Both the position numbers and the translations under genes were made by a program. Shown in pieces: positions 1 through 9,394 of a stretch of 64,000 nucleotides of DNA. This DNA is from Halobiforma lacisalsi AJ5 (lineage in GTDB: Archaea > Halobacteriota > Halobacteria > Halobacteriales > Natrialbaceae): positions 186,001-250,000 of the forward strand of contig NZ_CP019285.1 of NCBI RefSeq assembly GCF_000226975.2, written 5' to 3'. The first letter of the stretch is position 1, and the number at the start of each line of letters is the position of its first letter. The notes under the pieces were generated by a model that saw only the letters and a list, made by a program, of their open reading frames with translations, was not told the origin of the DNA and ran no database searches.

Positions 1-1257
1 CTCGAGAGCGTCGAGCCGACGATCGCGGCCGAAGGCCTGTCGGTCGGGACGTACTCCGCGTCCGCAGGCGCCTGGGCCGCGGTGTTCAACGGCGTCCTCG
101 GTGTCCTGATGCCGCTTTTCGCCGTCGGCATGGTCGTCTACTTCTTCGGCGATCGAACCGAGCGATCGCTCGCCCCGATCCAGGGCGTCGTCCCGCTGTG
201 TCTGTTCTCCGGCGTCGCGTTCGCCGTTCCGTACGCGCTGACCGCGTGGTTCATCGGCCCCGAACTCCCCTCGCTGATCGCCGCGATGGTCGGCGGAGCG
301 GTCGTCGTCACCGCGCTCAGGGCCGGCTACCTCGAGCCCGACGACACCTGGGAGTTCCCGCCCCGCGAGGAGTGGCCCGACCACTGGGTCGGCAGCATCG
401 AACCGGGGCAGAACGAGACGGACGCCTCGAGCGACGCGGGACAGTCGAACTCGATGTCGCTGCTTCGCGCCTGGTCGCCGTACCTGCTCCTCGTCGTCCT
501 GCTCATCGGTACCCGCGTGATCGAGCCCGTCGCGGCGGCCCTGCAGGGCGACGCCGTCGCGTCGGTCGAGACCGGCGTCGGGACGCTGGGAATCGGCCCG
601 AGCCTCGAGTGGGCGGCGATCTTCGGAACCGAACTCGGCGGCTCGATCGGCTGGGCGTACGTTCCCGGCACCTGGCTCGTCGTGAGCGCGCTGCTGGCGA
701 TCCCCCTGTTCGGGATGGACCGCGAGCAGGTGGCTGGCGCGTGGCGCGAAGCCGGCGGCAAGATCGTCTCGCCGCTGATCGCGCTCGTGTTCGTCATCGC
801 GATGGTCGAGATCATGCTCACCGACGCCCACCTCGAGGCCGCAGGCGTCACAGCGGCGGCCGCGCCCGATGGCAACATGATCTTTGTCCTCGCGGACGCG
901 ACTGCGGGGGTGCTCGGCTCGGCGTACCCGATGATCGCACCTGCGGTCGGCGCACTCGGCGCGTTCATCGCGGGCTCGATCACGGTCAGCAACATCACGT
1001 TCAGCGCGTTCCAGTTCGAGGTCGCCCAGAACCTGGGGCTGCCGACCCAGTTGCTGGTCGGCGCCCAGTCGATCGGCGGTGCGATCGGGAACGTCATCGC
1101 GATCCACAACGTGATCGCCGCGCTGGCGACCGTCGGCCTCGTCGGGAAGACCGGCCGCGTCGTCCGGCTCAACCTGATCCCGGTCGCGTACTACCTGATC
1201 GTGGGCGGGCTCCTGACGACGCTTTTCGTCTACGTCCTGTTCCCGGCGGTGGTCTGA
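1..1257 (+). CDS. lctP: L-lactate permease (LctP family), 5'-truncated by window edge
   Basis: The frame is open from base 1, so the start lies upstream and only about 418 C-terminal residues are seen, against roughly 550-600 for a full LctP. The protein has many hydrophobic segments, a charged hydrophilic linker about a quarter of the way in, and the family-like motif GGAIGNVIAIHN near the C-terminus. LctP proteins are secondary transporters that import lactate or glycolate with a cation. The next gene, 64 bp downstream on the same strand, is a lactate-dehydrogenase-type flavoprotein, which supports lactate as substrate. The family call is strong; the exact substrate is inferred. Confidence 0.88.
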   Translation, partial: LESVEPTIAAEGLSVGTYSASAGAWAAVFNGVLGVLMPLFAVGMVVYFFGDRTERSLAPIQGVVPLCLFSGVAFAVPYALTAWFIGPELPSLIAAMVGGAVVVTALRAGYLEPDDTWEFPPREEWPDHWVGSIEPGQNETDASSDAGQSNSMSLLRAWSPYLLLVVLLIGTRVIEPVAAALQGDAVASVETGVGTLGIGPSLEWAAIFGTELGGSIGWAYVPGTWLVVSALLAIPLFGMDREQVAGAWREAGGKIVSPLIALVFVIAMVEIMLTDAHLEAAGVTAAAAPDGNMIFVLADATAGVLGSAYPMIAPAVGALGAFIAGSITVSNITFSAFQFEVAQNLGLPTQLLVGAQSIGGAIGNVIAIHNVIAALATVGLVGKTGRVVRLNLIPVAYYLIVGGLLTTLFVYVLFPAVV

Positions 1258-1321
1258 CGAACACTGGCCGCCACCGATACGTTCACCCCTGCTTCGACCA
1301 ACCACACAGTATCCGACTGAT

Positions 1322-4300
1322 ATGACGATCACACCACCGACCCGAGATCCGGCAGAGGACCCGAACGCGAACTACGACTACCAAAGCGACAACGTCGAGC
1401 GACCGGACCTGCTCGCGGACCTCGAGCGGCGCGTCACCGGCGACGTCCGCTTCGATTCCTACTCGCGACAGCTGTACGCGACCGATGCGAGCATCTACGA
1501 GGTGACGCCGATCGGCGTCGTCTTCCCGCAGTCGACCGCGGACGTCGCCCGCGTCGTCGAGTACTGCGCCGACCGGGAGATTCCCGTCCTCCCGCGGGGC
1601 GGCGGGACGAGCCTCGCGGGCCAGACGGTCAACGAGGCCGTCGTCCTCGATTTCACGACGTACATGGACGACGTCGTCGAGATCGATCCGGACGAGCGCC
1701 TGGCGACCGCCCAGACGGGGGTCTACCTCGAGTCGCTCAACGAGGAACTCGCGCCCCACGACCTGAAGTTCGCGCCCGACCCCGCCTGGGGTGACAAGAG
1801 CGCGCTGGGCGGCGCGATCGGCAACAACTCGACGGGTGCACACTCCCTGCAGTACGGGAAGACCGACGCCTACGTCGAGGAGGTCGAGGTCGTCCTCGCG
1901 GACGGTACCGTCACTACCTTCGGCGAGGTCGACGTCGACGACCTGCCCGACCTGGCCGAAGGCGACGACCTCGAATCGGCGATCTACGCCGAGGTCGCGC
2001 GGATCCTCGAGGAGAGAGGTGACCTGGTCGAGGACGTCTACCCCGACCTCAAGCGCAACGTCTCCGGCTACAACTTAGACTGGCTCGTCGAGGACGCCCG
2101 CGGGGCCGAACGCGGCGTCGGCGAACCCGACGCCGAGGGCGGCACGGTCAACCTCGCGAAACTGCTCTGTGGCAGCGAGGGCACGCTGGCGATCGTCACC
2201 GAGGCGACGGTCTCGCTCGAGCCCGTCCCCGAGGAGAAGAGCATGGCCCTGCTGGCCTACGACAGCGTGCTCGACGCGATGGACGACGTCGAGCCCATCG
2301 TCGAACACGACCCTGCAGCCCTCGAGGTGATCGACGACGTGTTGATCGACCTCGCCCGCGAGACGCCGGAGTTCGAGCCGGTCACCGAGATGCTTCCCGA
2401 CGGCACCGCCGCCGTCCTCGTCGTCGAGTTCTACGCCGACGACGTCGCCGACGGCAAGCGGAAGGTCGCGAACCTGCTGGCCGACCGCTGTCCGGACGTC
2501 GAGCCGGAGGGGGAGGCCGACGACGAGGACGACGACGCCCGGACGATCACCGACGCCGACGTCCTGGCGTTCGACGCCCTCGAGGCCTACGATCCCGACA
2601 GCCGCGCGAAGATCTGGAAGCTGCGCAAGTCCGGCCTCCCGATCCTGCTTTCGCGGACGACCGACGAGAAACACATCGCGTTCCTCGAGGACACGGGCAT
2701 CCCGCCGGCGAACCTCCGGGAGTTCGTCGCGGACTTCCAGGAAGTGCTCGAGGACCACGAGACCTACGCCAGCTTCTACGCCCACGCGGGGCCGGGCGTG
2801 CTCCACATCCGCCCGCTCGTGAACACGAAGACGGAGGCGGGCCTCGAGGCGATGGAGTCGATCGCCGACGACGTGACCGACCTCGTCGTCCAATACGACG
2901 GCTCCGTCTCCGGCGAGCACGGCGACGGCCGCGCCCGCACCCAGTGGAACCGGAAGCTGTACGGCGACGAGATGTGGGAGACGTTCCAGGAGTTCAAGTC
3001 GGCGTTCGACCCCGACTGGATCCTCAACCCCGGCCAGGTCGTCTTCCGCGAGGAGAACCCGACCGACATGACGGAGAACCACCGGTTCGGTCCCGACTAC
3101 GAGTTCGACGCCGGCTTCGAGTCGAACCTCGAGTGGCACAACGACAACGGGTTCCAGGGGATGGCCGAACTCTGTCACGGCTGTGGCGGCTGCCGGGGCG
3201 AGCAGTCGACGACGGGCGGCGTGATGTGTCCGACCTTCCGCGCGGAGGACGAGGAGATCCTCTCGACGCGAGGGCGGGCCAACGCCCTGCGCCAGGCCAT
3301 GAGCGGCGACTTGGATCCCGAGGAACAGTTCAGCGACGAGTTCGTCGAGGAAGTGCTCGACCTCTGTATCGGCTGCAAGGGCTGTAAACACGACTGCCCG
3401 AGCGGGGTCGACATGGCCAAGATGAAGGCCGAACTCACCTACGAACACCACAAGCGAAACGGGACCTCGCTGCGGGACCGCATGTTCGCCAACTTCGAGA
3501 CGCTGGCGAAACTCGGGTCCGCGACCGCGCCGCTCTCGAACTGGGCCACATCGATCCCCGGAAGCGGCCTCGTCGCCGAGAAACTGCTCGGCATCTCGCG
3601 GGAACGGGACCTGCCGACGTTCCGGCGCGACACCTTCGCGAAGCGCGTCGCGGACCACAGCCCGGCCGTGCCCGCCGGGGAGGCCGAGCGCCGGGTCGTC
3701 CTCGTCCCCGACGTCTACACCAACCACGAGTACCCCGAGGCCGGTGAGGCGGCCCTCGAGGTGCTCGAGGCCGCAGGGATCCACGTTCAGATCGCCGACC
3801 CCCGCGACGTGGGTCGGCCCGCGTACTCGAAGGGGATGCTCGACAAGGCCGCCGAGAACGCGGAGGACACGGTCCACGACCTGCTGCCGTACGTCGAGGA
3901 CGGCTACGACGTCGTCCTGCTCGAGCCCTCCGACGCGGTCATGGTCCAGTCGGACTACCTCGACCTGTTCGACCACGACGAGGTCCGGACGGTCGCCGAA
4001 CACACCTACGGCGTCTGCGAGTACCTCGACACGTTCCGCCTGGACGAGCGTCTCGCGTTCGACGCGCCGGCGGACCACCTCGCCTACCACGGCCACTGCC
4101 ACCAGAAAGCTCACGCGAAGGATCACCACGCGGTCGGCGTCCTCCGCCGGGCCGGCTACGCCGTCGATCCGCTCGATTCGACGTGCTGTGGCATGGCCGG
4201 CTCCTTCGGCTACGAGGCCGAACACTACTCGATGAGCAAGGCGATCGGCGAGGTGCTGTACGACCAGGTCGACGACAGCGAGGGCGACCGCGTGGTCGCC

Positions 4301-4405
4301 CCCGGCGCGTCCTGTCGCACCCAACTCGAGGATCGACCGGGCGCGATCGAGGAGCCGCCGACCCCGATCGAGGTCGTCGCCGAGGCGCTGGCTGAGTCAC
4401 GGTAG
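1322..4405 (+). CDS. dld: FAD/Fe-S D-lactate dehydrogenase (Dld-GlpC type fusion)
   Basis: This 1027-residue protein fuses a GlcD/Dld-type flavoprotein to a GlpC-type Fe-S module. The FAD-binding PCMH part has the motif PRGGGTSLAGQ near residues 92-102, and the FAD-oxidase C-terminal region follows to about residue 590. Cysteine clusters for 4Fe-4S centres start at C618 (CHGCGGC) and C682 (CIGCKGCKHDC). Two cysteine-rich CCG-type segments follow, including HGHCHQKA and CCGMAG near residue 955. Such proteins oxidise D-lactate (or glycolate or glycerol-3-phosphate) at the membrane and pass electrons to quinone. The adjacent lactate permease favours lactate. An acidic insertion sits around residues 395-410. 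Confidence 0.85.
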   Translation: MTITPPTRDPAEDPNANYDYQSDNVERPDLLADLERRVTGDVRFDSYSRQLYATDASIYEVTPIGVVFPQSTADVARVVEYCADREIPVLPRGGGTSLAGQTVNEAVVLDFTTYMDDVVEIDPDERLATAQTGVYLESLNEELAPHDLKFAPDPAWGDKSALGGAIGNNSTGAHSLQYGKTDAYVEEVEVVLADGTVTTFGEVDVDDLPDLAEGDDLESAIYAEVARILEERGDLVEDVYPDLKRNVSGYNLDWLVEDARGAERGVGEPDAEGGTVNLAKLLCGSEGTLAIVTEATVSLEPVPEEKSMALLAYDSVLDAMDDVEPIVEHDPAALEVIDDVLIDLARETPEFEPVTEMLPDGTAAVLVVEFYADDVADGKRKVANLLADRCPDVEPEGEADDEDDDARTITDADVLAFDALEAYDPDSRAKIWKLRKSGLPILLSRTTDEKHIAFLEDTGIPPANLREFVADFQEVLEDHETYASFYAHAGPGVLHIRPLVNTKTEAGLEAMESIADDVTDLVVQYDGSVSGEHGDGRARTQWNRKLYGDEMWETFQEFKSAFDPDWILNPGQVVFREENPTDMTENHRFGPDYEFDAGFESNLEWHNDNGFQGMAELCHGCGGCRGEQSTTGGVMCPTFRAEDEEILSTRGRANALRQAMSGDLDPEEQFSDEFVEEVLDLCIGCKGCKHDCPSGVDMAKMKAELTYEHHKRNGTSLRDRMFANFETLAKLGSATAPLSNWATSIPGSGLVAEKLLGISRERDLPTFRRDTFAKRVADHSPAVPAGEAERRVVLVPDVYTNHEYPEAGEAALEVLEAAGIHVQIADPRDVGRPAYSKGMLDKAAENAEDTVHDLLPYVEDGYDVVLLEPSDAVMVQSDYLDLFDHDEVRTVAEHTYGVCEYLDTFRLDERLAFDAPADHLAYHGHCHQKAHAKDHHAVGVLRRAGYAVDPLDSTCCGMAGSFGYEAEHYSMSKAIGEVLYDQVDDSEGDRVVAPGASCRTQLEDRPGAIEEPPTPIEVVAEALAESR

Positions 4406-4448
4406 CGATCCGAAAACACCGGAAACCGCTTTCGTTCGTCTCCCGTTC

Positions 4449-5738
4449 TCAGTTCCGGTTCGAGGGGACCCAGGTCCCGCTGTCGAAGTCGACCGCGTCG
4501 TTCCACTTCGCGACCAGCGTCGTCACCGCGAGGTCGCCGCTGATGTTCGTCATCGTCCGCAGGCGGTCGAGGATCGGATCGACGCCGGCGACGAAGCCGA
4601 CGATCTCGAGCGGAAGCCCGAGCTGTGTCAGCACGAGCGTCAGCATGATCAGCCCCGTGCCGGGGACGCCGGCCGCGCCGATGGACGCGAGTACGGCGAC
4701 CGCGACCACCGTCACCTGTTCCCCGATAGTGAGCGAGACGCCGACCAGGTTCGCAGCGAAGATAGCCACGACACCCTGGTAGAGCGCCGTTCCGTCCATG
4801 TTGATCGTCGCGCCCAGCGGGAGCGAGAAGCTGTAGACGCTCTCGTCGATATGGAGGTTGTCGTCGGCGTTTGCCATCGTCACCGGCAAGGTTCCGCTCG
4901 AGGAGCGAATCGAGAGGGCGGTGATGAGCGCGTCCTTTCCGCCGACGAGCAGCCCGCGCGGGGATTGCCCGACGAACAGTCCGACGATCCCCACGAGGTG
5001 GACGAGGGCGATGTGAGCAAGCGAGGCGACGAGCAGCGTCAGGATCAACAGCGCGAAGGGGATGATCGCGTCGGTCCCGGCCTGCCCGAAGACCGTCGCC
5101 ATCAGCGCGAAGACGCCGATAACCCCGTACTCCATGACGCCCCAGACGACCTTGAACATCGCCTCGGAACCGGCTTCGACGATATCGAAGATCGTTTCGA
5201 CGCCGTTTTTGACGTCCTCGCTGTCCACGGTTTCCTGAACGAGCGCGAGCGCGAGTCCGAAGACGATCACGAAGAAGATCGTCGGGAGGACGTCGCCCTC
5301 GGCCATCGCGCCGAACGGGTTCTCGGGGACGATCCCGAGCAGGACCTCCTGGACGGACGGCGCCTCGGCGGAGTTTGCCTCGGCCTCCTGCCAGCCCTCG
5401 AGTCCCTCGCCGGGGTTGATCAGGTTCGACACGGCGAGGCCGATAAAGACGGCCAGCGCCGAGGTGATCGCGTACAGGCCGACCACCTGTCCACCGATCT
5501 TCCCGAGGTTACTCGGTGAGAGCCGTCTCGCGCCCATCAACAGCGTGAACACGATGATCGGGATAATGAGCATACTCAACAGATCGACGAAGAGGTCGCC
5601 GAGTGGCTCGAGCGCCGTCGCGGGTTCGCCGACGAGCAACCCGAAGAGCGAACCGAGCACGAAGGCGACACCGATCCGATAGACGATCGGTACGGAGCGA
5701 TAGCGCGACCAGTAGGTCGCCATGATACCTAACGGCAT
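4449..5738 (-). CDS. Dicarboxylate/amino acid:cation symporter (DAACS family), copy 1
   Basis: This 429-residue membrane protein belongs to the GltP/DctA family, which imports glutamate, aspartate or C4-dicarboxylates with Na+ or H+. The serine-rich reentrant motif SSSGTLPVTM and the substrate/cation motif NMDGTALYQGV are present, along with about eight transmembrane segments plus hairpins. I chose the ATG at 5738 because a TATA-like TTATCA lies about 26 bp upstream; starts at 5723 (MATYW) and 5753 are also possible. A close paralogue sits just upstream on the same strand, with about 340 bp between them, so each probably has its own promoter. The substrate cannot be fixed from sequence. Confidence 0.88.
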   Translation of the reverse strand: MPLGIMATYWSRYRSVPIVYRIGVAFVLGSLFGLLVGEPATALEPLGDLFVDLLSMLIIPIIVFTLLMGARRLSPSNLGKIGGQVVGLYAITSALAVFIGLAVSNLINPGEGLEGWQEAEANSAEAPSVQEVLLGIVPENPFGAMAEGDVLPTIFFVIVFGLALALVQETVDSEDVKNGVETIFDIVEAGSEAMFKVVWGVMEYGVIGVFALMATVFGQAGTDAIIPFALLILTLLVASLAHIALVHLVGIVGLFVGQSPRGLLVGGKDALITALSIRSSSGTLPVTMANADDNLHIDESVYSFSLPLGATINMDGTALYQGVVAIFAANLVGVSLTIGEQVTVVAVAVLASIGAAGVPGTGLIMLTLVLTQLGLPLEIVGFVAGVDPILDRLRTMTNISGDLAVTTLVAKWNDAVDFDSGTWVPSNRN

Positions 5739-6080
5739 ACCTCGAGCAATCAACGGTCGTTTGATAAGCGTTACTATTAGTCAGTATTATCATGAATTAC
5801 GACATCTGTTCTCGAAGAATCAATGACACGAATTGGATCACCACCGATCGAGGTATGTGTGATATACTACAGTTATGGGAAAATAACCCGTCGAATCCGG
5901 GGAAGTACCGTAGGTTCCGTTCGTGATCACGGCCGGTCGGGGGCCCCCGCGAGCGCCGGGGCGACGACGGGACGACCGGATCCGCGATCGGCAACGGTGA
6001 GACGGTCTGCTGTACCGATTTCCCGGCCCGACCGCAGGCCAGTTCGCGACCGGGCCGGCGATGGCTTCCAGTCGTCAGTA
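5739..6080. other. Intergenic region between the two symporter genes
   Basis: No convincing gene is seen here; the long plus-strand frame crossing it is an antisense shadow. The part next to 5740-5800 is AT-rich and holds the likely promoter of the downstream minus-strand symporter (TTATCA at about 5761-5766 on the minus strand). The middle (about 5935-6060) is GC-rich without clear repeats. Confidence 0.5.
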
Positions 6081-7415
6081 TCAGTCCCCGCCGGGAACGG
6101 ATTCGCCGATCTCGAGGCCGCGGGTCGGGTCCACCCACGATCCGCTATCGAAGTCGATCGCGTCGTTCCAGTGCGCGACGACCGTCGTCACGGCGAGGTC
6201 GCCGGTCACGTTCGTCATCGTCCGCAGGCGGTCGAGGATCGGGTCGACACCGGCCACGAAGCCGACCACCTCGAGCGGGAGCCCGAGTTGTGTCAGCACG
6301 AGCGTCAGCATGATCAGGCCCGTCCCCGGGACGCCGCCGGCCCCGATGCTCGCGAGCACGGCGATGAGGACGACCGTCACCTGCTCGACGAGCGTCAACT
6401 GGACGCCGACGAGGTTTGCGGCGAAGACCGCCACGACTCCCTGGTACATCGCCGTCCCGTCCATGTTGATCGTCGCCCCCAGCGGCAGCGAGAAGCCGTA
6501 GACCCCCTCGTTGATCCGCAGGTTGTCGTCGGCGTTTGCCATCGTCACGGGCAGGGTCCCGCTCGAGGAGCGGATCGAGAGGGCCGTCACGATCGCGTCC
6601 TTCGAGCCGACGAGGAAGGCTACCGGGGACTGGCGGGTCAGCCCGATGATGAGCCCGCCGAGGTAGACGACCCCGATGTGGACCAGGATCGCGCCGAGCA
6701 GGGTCCCGATCAACAGCGCGAAGGGGACGAGCGCGTCGATACCGGCCTGGCCGAAGACGGCGGCCATCAGGGCGAAGACGCCGATGACACCGTACTCCAT
6801 GATCCCCCAGACGATCTTGAACAGCGCCTCGGTCCCAGCCTCGACGATGTCGAAGATCGACTCGACGCCCGACCGGATCGTCTCGTCCTCGGTTTCCTCC
6901 TCGAGCAACAACAGTGCCAGTCCGAAGACGATCACGAAGAAGATCGTCGCGAGGACGTCACCCTCGGCCATCGCGCCGATCGGGTTCTCCGGGACGATGC
7001 CGACGATGACCTCGAGAAAGTCCGGCGTGTCCGCCGGTTCGAACTCGACGTCCTCGGTAAGGGTCAGCCCGGTCCCCGGATTCACCAGGTTCGCCGCCGC
7101 GAGCCCGATGACGACCGCGATCGCCGACATGACCGCATACAGGCCGATCACCTGCCCGCCGACGCGCCCGAGCGTCGACGGCGAAATCCGCCTGATCCCC
7201 ATCAGCAGGGTGAAGATGACGATCGGAACGACGATCATGGAGAGCAGCCGGACGAAGATGTCGCCCAGCGGCTCGAGTACGGTAACCGGTTCGCCGACGA
7301 TCAACCCGACGACGGAGCCGAGGACGAACGCCGCACCGATACGGTAGACGATCGGAATCGACCGATACCGTTGCCAGTACGATTTTGTGTCTCTTGTTGC
7401 CATTTGACACACCAT
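6081..7415 (-). CDS. Dicarboxylate/amino acid:cation symporter (DAACS family), copy 2
   Basis: This 444-residue symporter is very similar to the gene at 4449-5738 throughout. They share VYRIG near the N-terminus, VPENPxGAMAEGDVL, SSSGTLPVTM and NMDGTAxYQGV. The two differ mainly in the hydrophilic loop before that VPENP segment and at the C-terminus. The ATG at 7415 has a purine-rich GAGGTGG about nine bases upstream, which favours it; an in-frame ATG at 7403 gives an N-terminus matching copy 1. It is a membrane importer of acidic amino acids or dicarboxylates. The pair looks like a tandem duplication that has since diverged. Confidence 0.88.
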   Translation of the reverse strand: MVCQMATRDTKSYWQRYRSIPIVYRIGAAFVLGSVVGLIVGEPVTVLEPLGDIFVRLLSMIVVPIVIFTLLMGIRRISPSTLGRVGGQVIGLYAVMSAIAVVIGLAAANLVNPGTGLTLTEDVEFEPADTPDFLEVIVGIVPENPIGAMAEGDVLATIFFVIVFGLALLLLEEETEDETIRSGVESIFDIVEAGTEALFKIVWGIMEYGVIGVFALMAAVFGQAGIDALVPFALLIGTLLGAILVHIGVVYLGGLIIGLTRQSPVAFLVGSKDAIVTALSIRSSSGTLPVTMANADDNLRINEGVYGFSLPLGATINMDGTAMYQGVVAVFAANLVGVQLTLVEQVTVVLIAVLASIGAGGVPGTGLIMLTLVLTQLGLPLEVVGFVAGVDPILDRLRTMTNVTGDLAVTTVVAHWNDAIDFDSGSWVDPTRGLEIGESVPGGD

Positions 7416-7574
7416 CTATGAGTTCCACCTCGCAGGTCAAAAAGCCGGGAGACCGTTGACGGGTTCTCGCGGGCGCTCCGATGCGTAACAGTGCACTTCG
7501 GCGCGTAACACCGTGCTTCTGGGTCGTAACGTGGGCGTACCATGTTGGGGCCGGACCGTACGACTGGGGTCTCT

Positions 7575-9191
7575 TCACGCGAGTGTGGACTCGAGTTCGT
7601 CGATGGCTTCGTCGTCGCCGGCCAGCAGCAGGCTGTCCCCGCGCTCGAACGTAAACGACGGCGAAACGTCGGTGACGATCCCGTCGGACCGTTCGACCGC
7701 GATGAGAGTGCAGTTCAACTCCGGCAACTGCGTGTCCCGGAGTTCGCGTCCCACGAGGTGGTTACTCTCGAAGCGGACGATCTTCAACTGGCGGTCGTAG
7801 GAGATGATCTCCTCCCGGAGGACGTCGAGGGCGAGCAGGCGGCCGCTGATGTCCGGCAGGTTGAGCACGTAGTCGGCCCCCGCCCGACGGGCCTTGGCCT
7901 CGTTCGCCGAATCGTTCATCCGCACGACGATGTCCAGTTCCGGTGCCAGTTCGCGGGCGACGAGCACCGAGAGGATCGCCTCGGCGTCGTCCCCGATCGC
8001 GACCACGAACGACGACGCCTCTTCGATGCCCGCCCGCCGGAGAACGTCCTCGTCGGTCGCGTTTCCGACGACGTCGACGCCCTCGTCGTCCTCGAGATCG
8101 ACGACCGTACAGTCGACGGCCGACCCCCGCAACCGTTCGCTGACCGTCCCACCGACTTCCCCGTAGCCGGCGACGATCACCGAACCGTCACGCCCGTCCT
8201 CGGTTCGCGTCCGGCGCTCGAGGTCCTTCAGTTCCGATTCGGGCCCGGCGACGAGGATCGTCAGTTGATCGTCGATGGGCGTATCCGGTGCCGGCGACGC
8301 GACGAACTCGCCGTCCGTCCACAGGCCGACGACGGTGACGCTCCCGTTCTCGATCAGTCCCGTTTCCCCGATGGTCTGTCCGTGGAACGGGCTGTCCTCC
8401 GCGATCGTTACCTCGACGAGCGCCAGGTCCTCGCCCAGGCTGGTCACGTCGCTCACCCGTGGGTTGATCTCCGTCTGGACGCGCTCGGCGATCCGCTGGG
8501 CCAGCAGGTGCCGCGGCGTCATGACGGCGTCGGCCCCGGCGTAGCGGATCGGCCGCTCGAGCGAGAGGTCGGTACAGAGCACGACGACCCGGATCCACTC
8601 GTCGTGTTCCCTGACTGCGAGCACCGCGCTCGCGGCGTGTTCGTCGTCGGTGTCGACGACGACGGAAGCGGCCTCCCCGACCCGGGCCCGCTCGAGAGCC
8701 GCTGCCGATGTGGGGTCGCCCTGGATTACGGAGATGCCTGCCTCCTGAAGCTCCAGCACTTCGTCGCGGTTCGCCACGACGACGACGTAGTCGACGCCGC
8801 GGGTCTCGAACTCCTCGACGAGCCGTTCCCCGCGGGAGGTGTAGCCACAGACGACGACGTGATCGGTGACTTCCGCTTCGCGGGGCACCGTCGGCGACAG
8901 CGCTTCCTCGAGGACCGGCTGGAAGACGTAGGGTACGACGATAAACAGGATCAGGAACGTGCTCAGATCCATCGCGATGACGAAGAGGTTGCCGACGGTC
9001 GACTCCCAGGGCGAGTCGGAGCCGTATCCGGTTCCAGTGAGCGTCTCGACGACGACCTGGGTCGACTGCAAATACCGTGGCGACCGCCCCTCGACGACCA
9101 CCATGAGGTAGTGATACGCCAGCGACGCGAGAAAGGCAAGCACCACGACTCCGGCGACCGTTCTCACTGCCCGCCGTTGCCACCGCTCCAT
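7575..9191 (-). CDS. Two-TM potassium-channel-like protein with two RCK (TrkA-N/TrkA-C) units
   Basis: The 538-residue protein starts with two transmembrane helices flanking a pore loop with TGTGYGSD (about residues 52-59), close to the K+ filter signature TVGYGD. Two tandem Rossmann RCK units follow: the first begins at VVVCGYTSRGE (about 112) and the second at VIVAGYGEVGG (about 335), each followed by a TrkA-C-type domain. RCK domains gate K+ channels in response to NAD(H) or ions. In haloarchaea such proteins help manage very high internal K+. The filter departs slightly from consensus, so ion selectivity is inferred. Start ATG at 9191; no partner gene lies close by. Confidence 0.85.
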   Translation of the reverse strand: MERWQRRAVRTVAGVVVLAFLASLAYHYLMVVVEGRSPRYLQSTQVVVETLTGTGYGSDSPWESTVGNLFVIAMDLSTFLILFIVVPYVFQPVLEEALSPTVPREAEVTDHVVVCGYTSRGERLVEEFETRGVDYVVVVANRDEVLELQEAGISVIQGDPTSAAALERARVGEAASVVVDTDDEHAASAVLAVREHDEWIRVVVLCTDLSLERPIRYAGADAVMTPRHLLAQRIAERVQTEINPRVSDVTSLGEDLALVEVTIAEDSPFHGQTIGETGLIENGSVTVVGLWTDGEFVASPAPDTPIDDQLTILVAGPESELKDLERRTRTEDGRDGSVIVAGYGEVGGTVSERLRGSAVDCTVVDLEDDEGVDVVGNATDEDVLRRAGIEEASSFVVAIGDDAEAILSVLVARELAPELDIVVRMNDSANEAKARRAGADYVLNLPDISGRLLALDVLREEIISYDRQLKIVRFESNHLVGRELRDTQLPELNCTLIAVERSDGIVTDVSPSFTFERGDSLLLAGDDEAIDELESTLA

Positions 9192-9394
9192 GCTCGATCC
9201 GTTCAGATGGGACGCTAATGAACGTTCGGACGATTAGATACGCCGTCACGAGCCGCGAACGCGCGGGCCGGCGAGAGCGTGCCGGCGAAAGACCGTACCC
9301 AGGCGCGTCAGGCACGTGACCGGTTCTCGAGGGTGAACGAGCGAACGAATCAACACCGACTTGTTCCCCCAATTGCGTACGAACTTGTACATAA

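Noticed and set aside
2075..4324. Long minus-strand open frame of about 749 codons opposite the dehydrogenase gene
   Set aside because: It mirrors the high-GC third-position pattern of the real gene, has Val/Arg/Asp-rich low-information composition and no recognisable domain.
5823..7421. Long plus-strand open frame across the second symporter gene
   Set aside because: Arg/Asp-rich shadow sequence antisense to a clearly homologous transporter.
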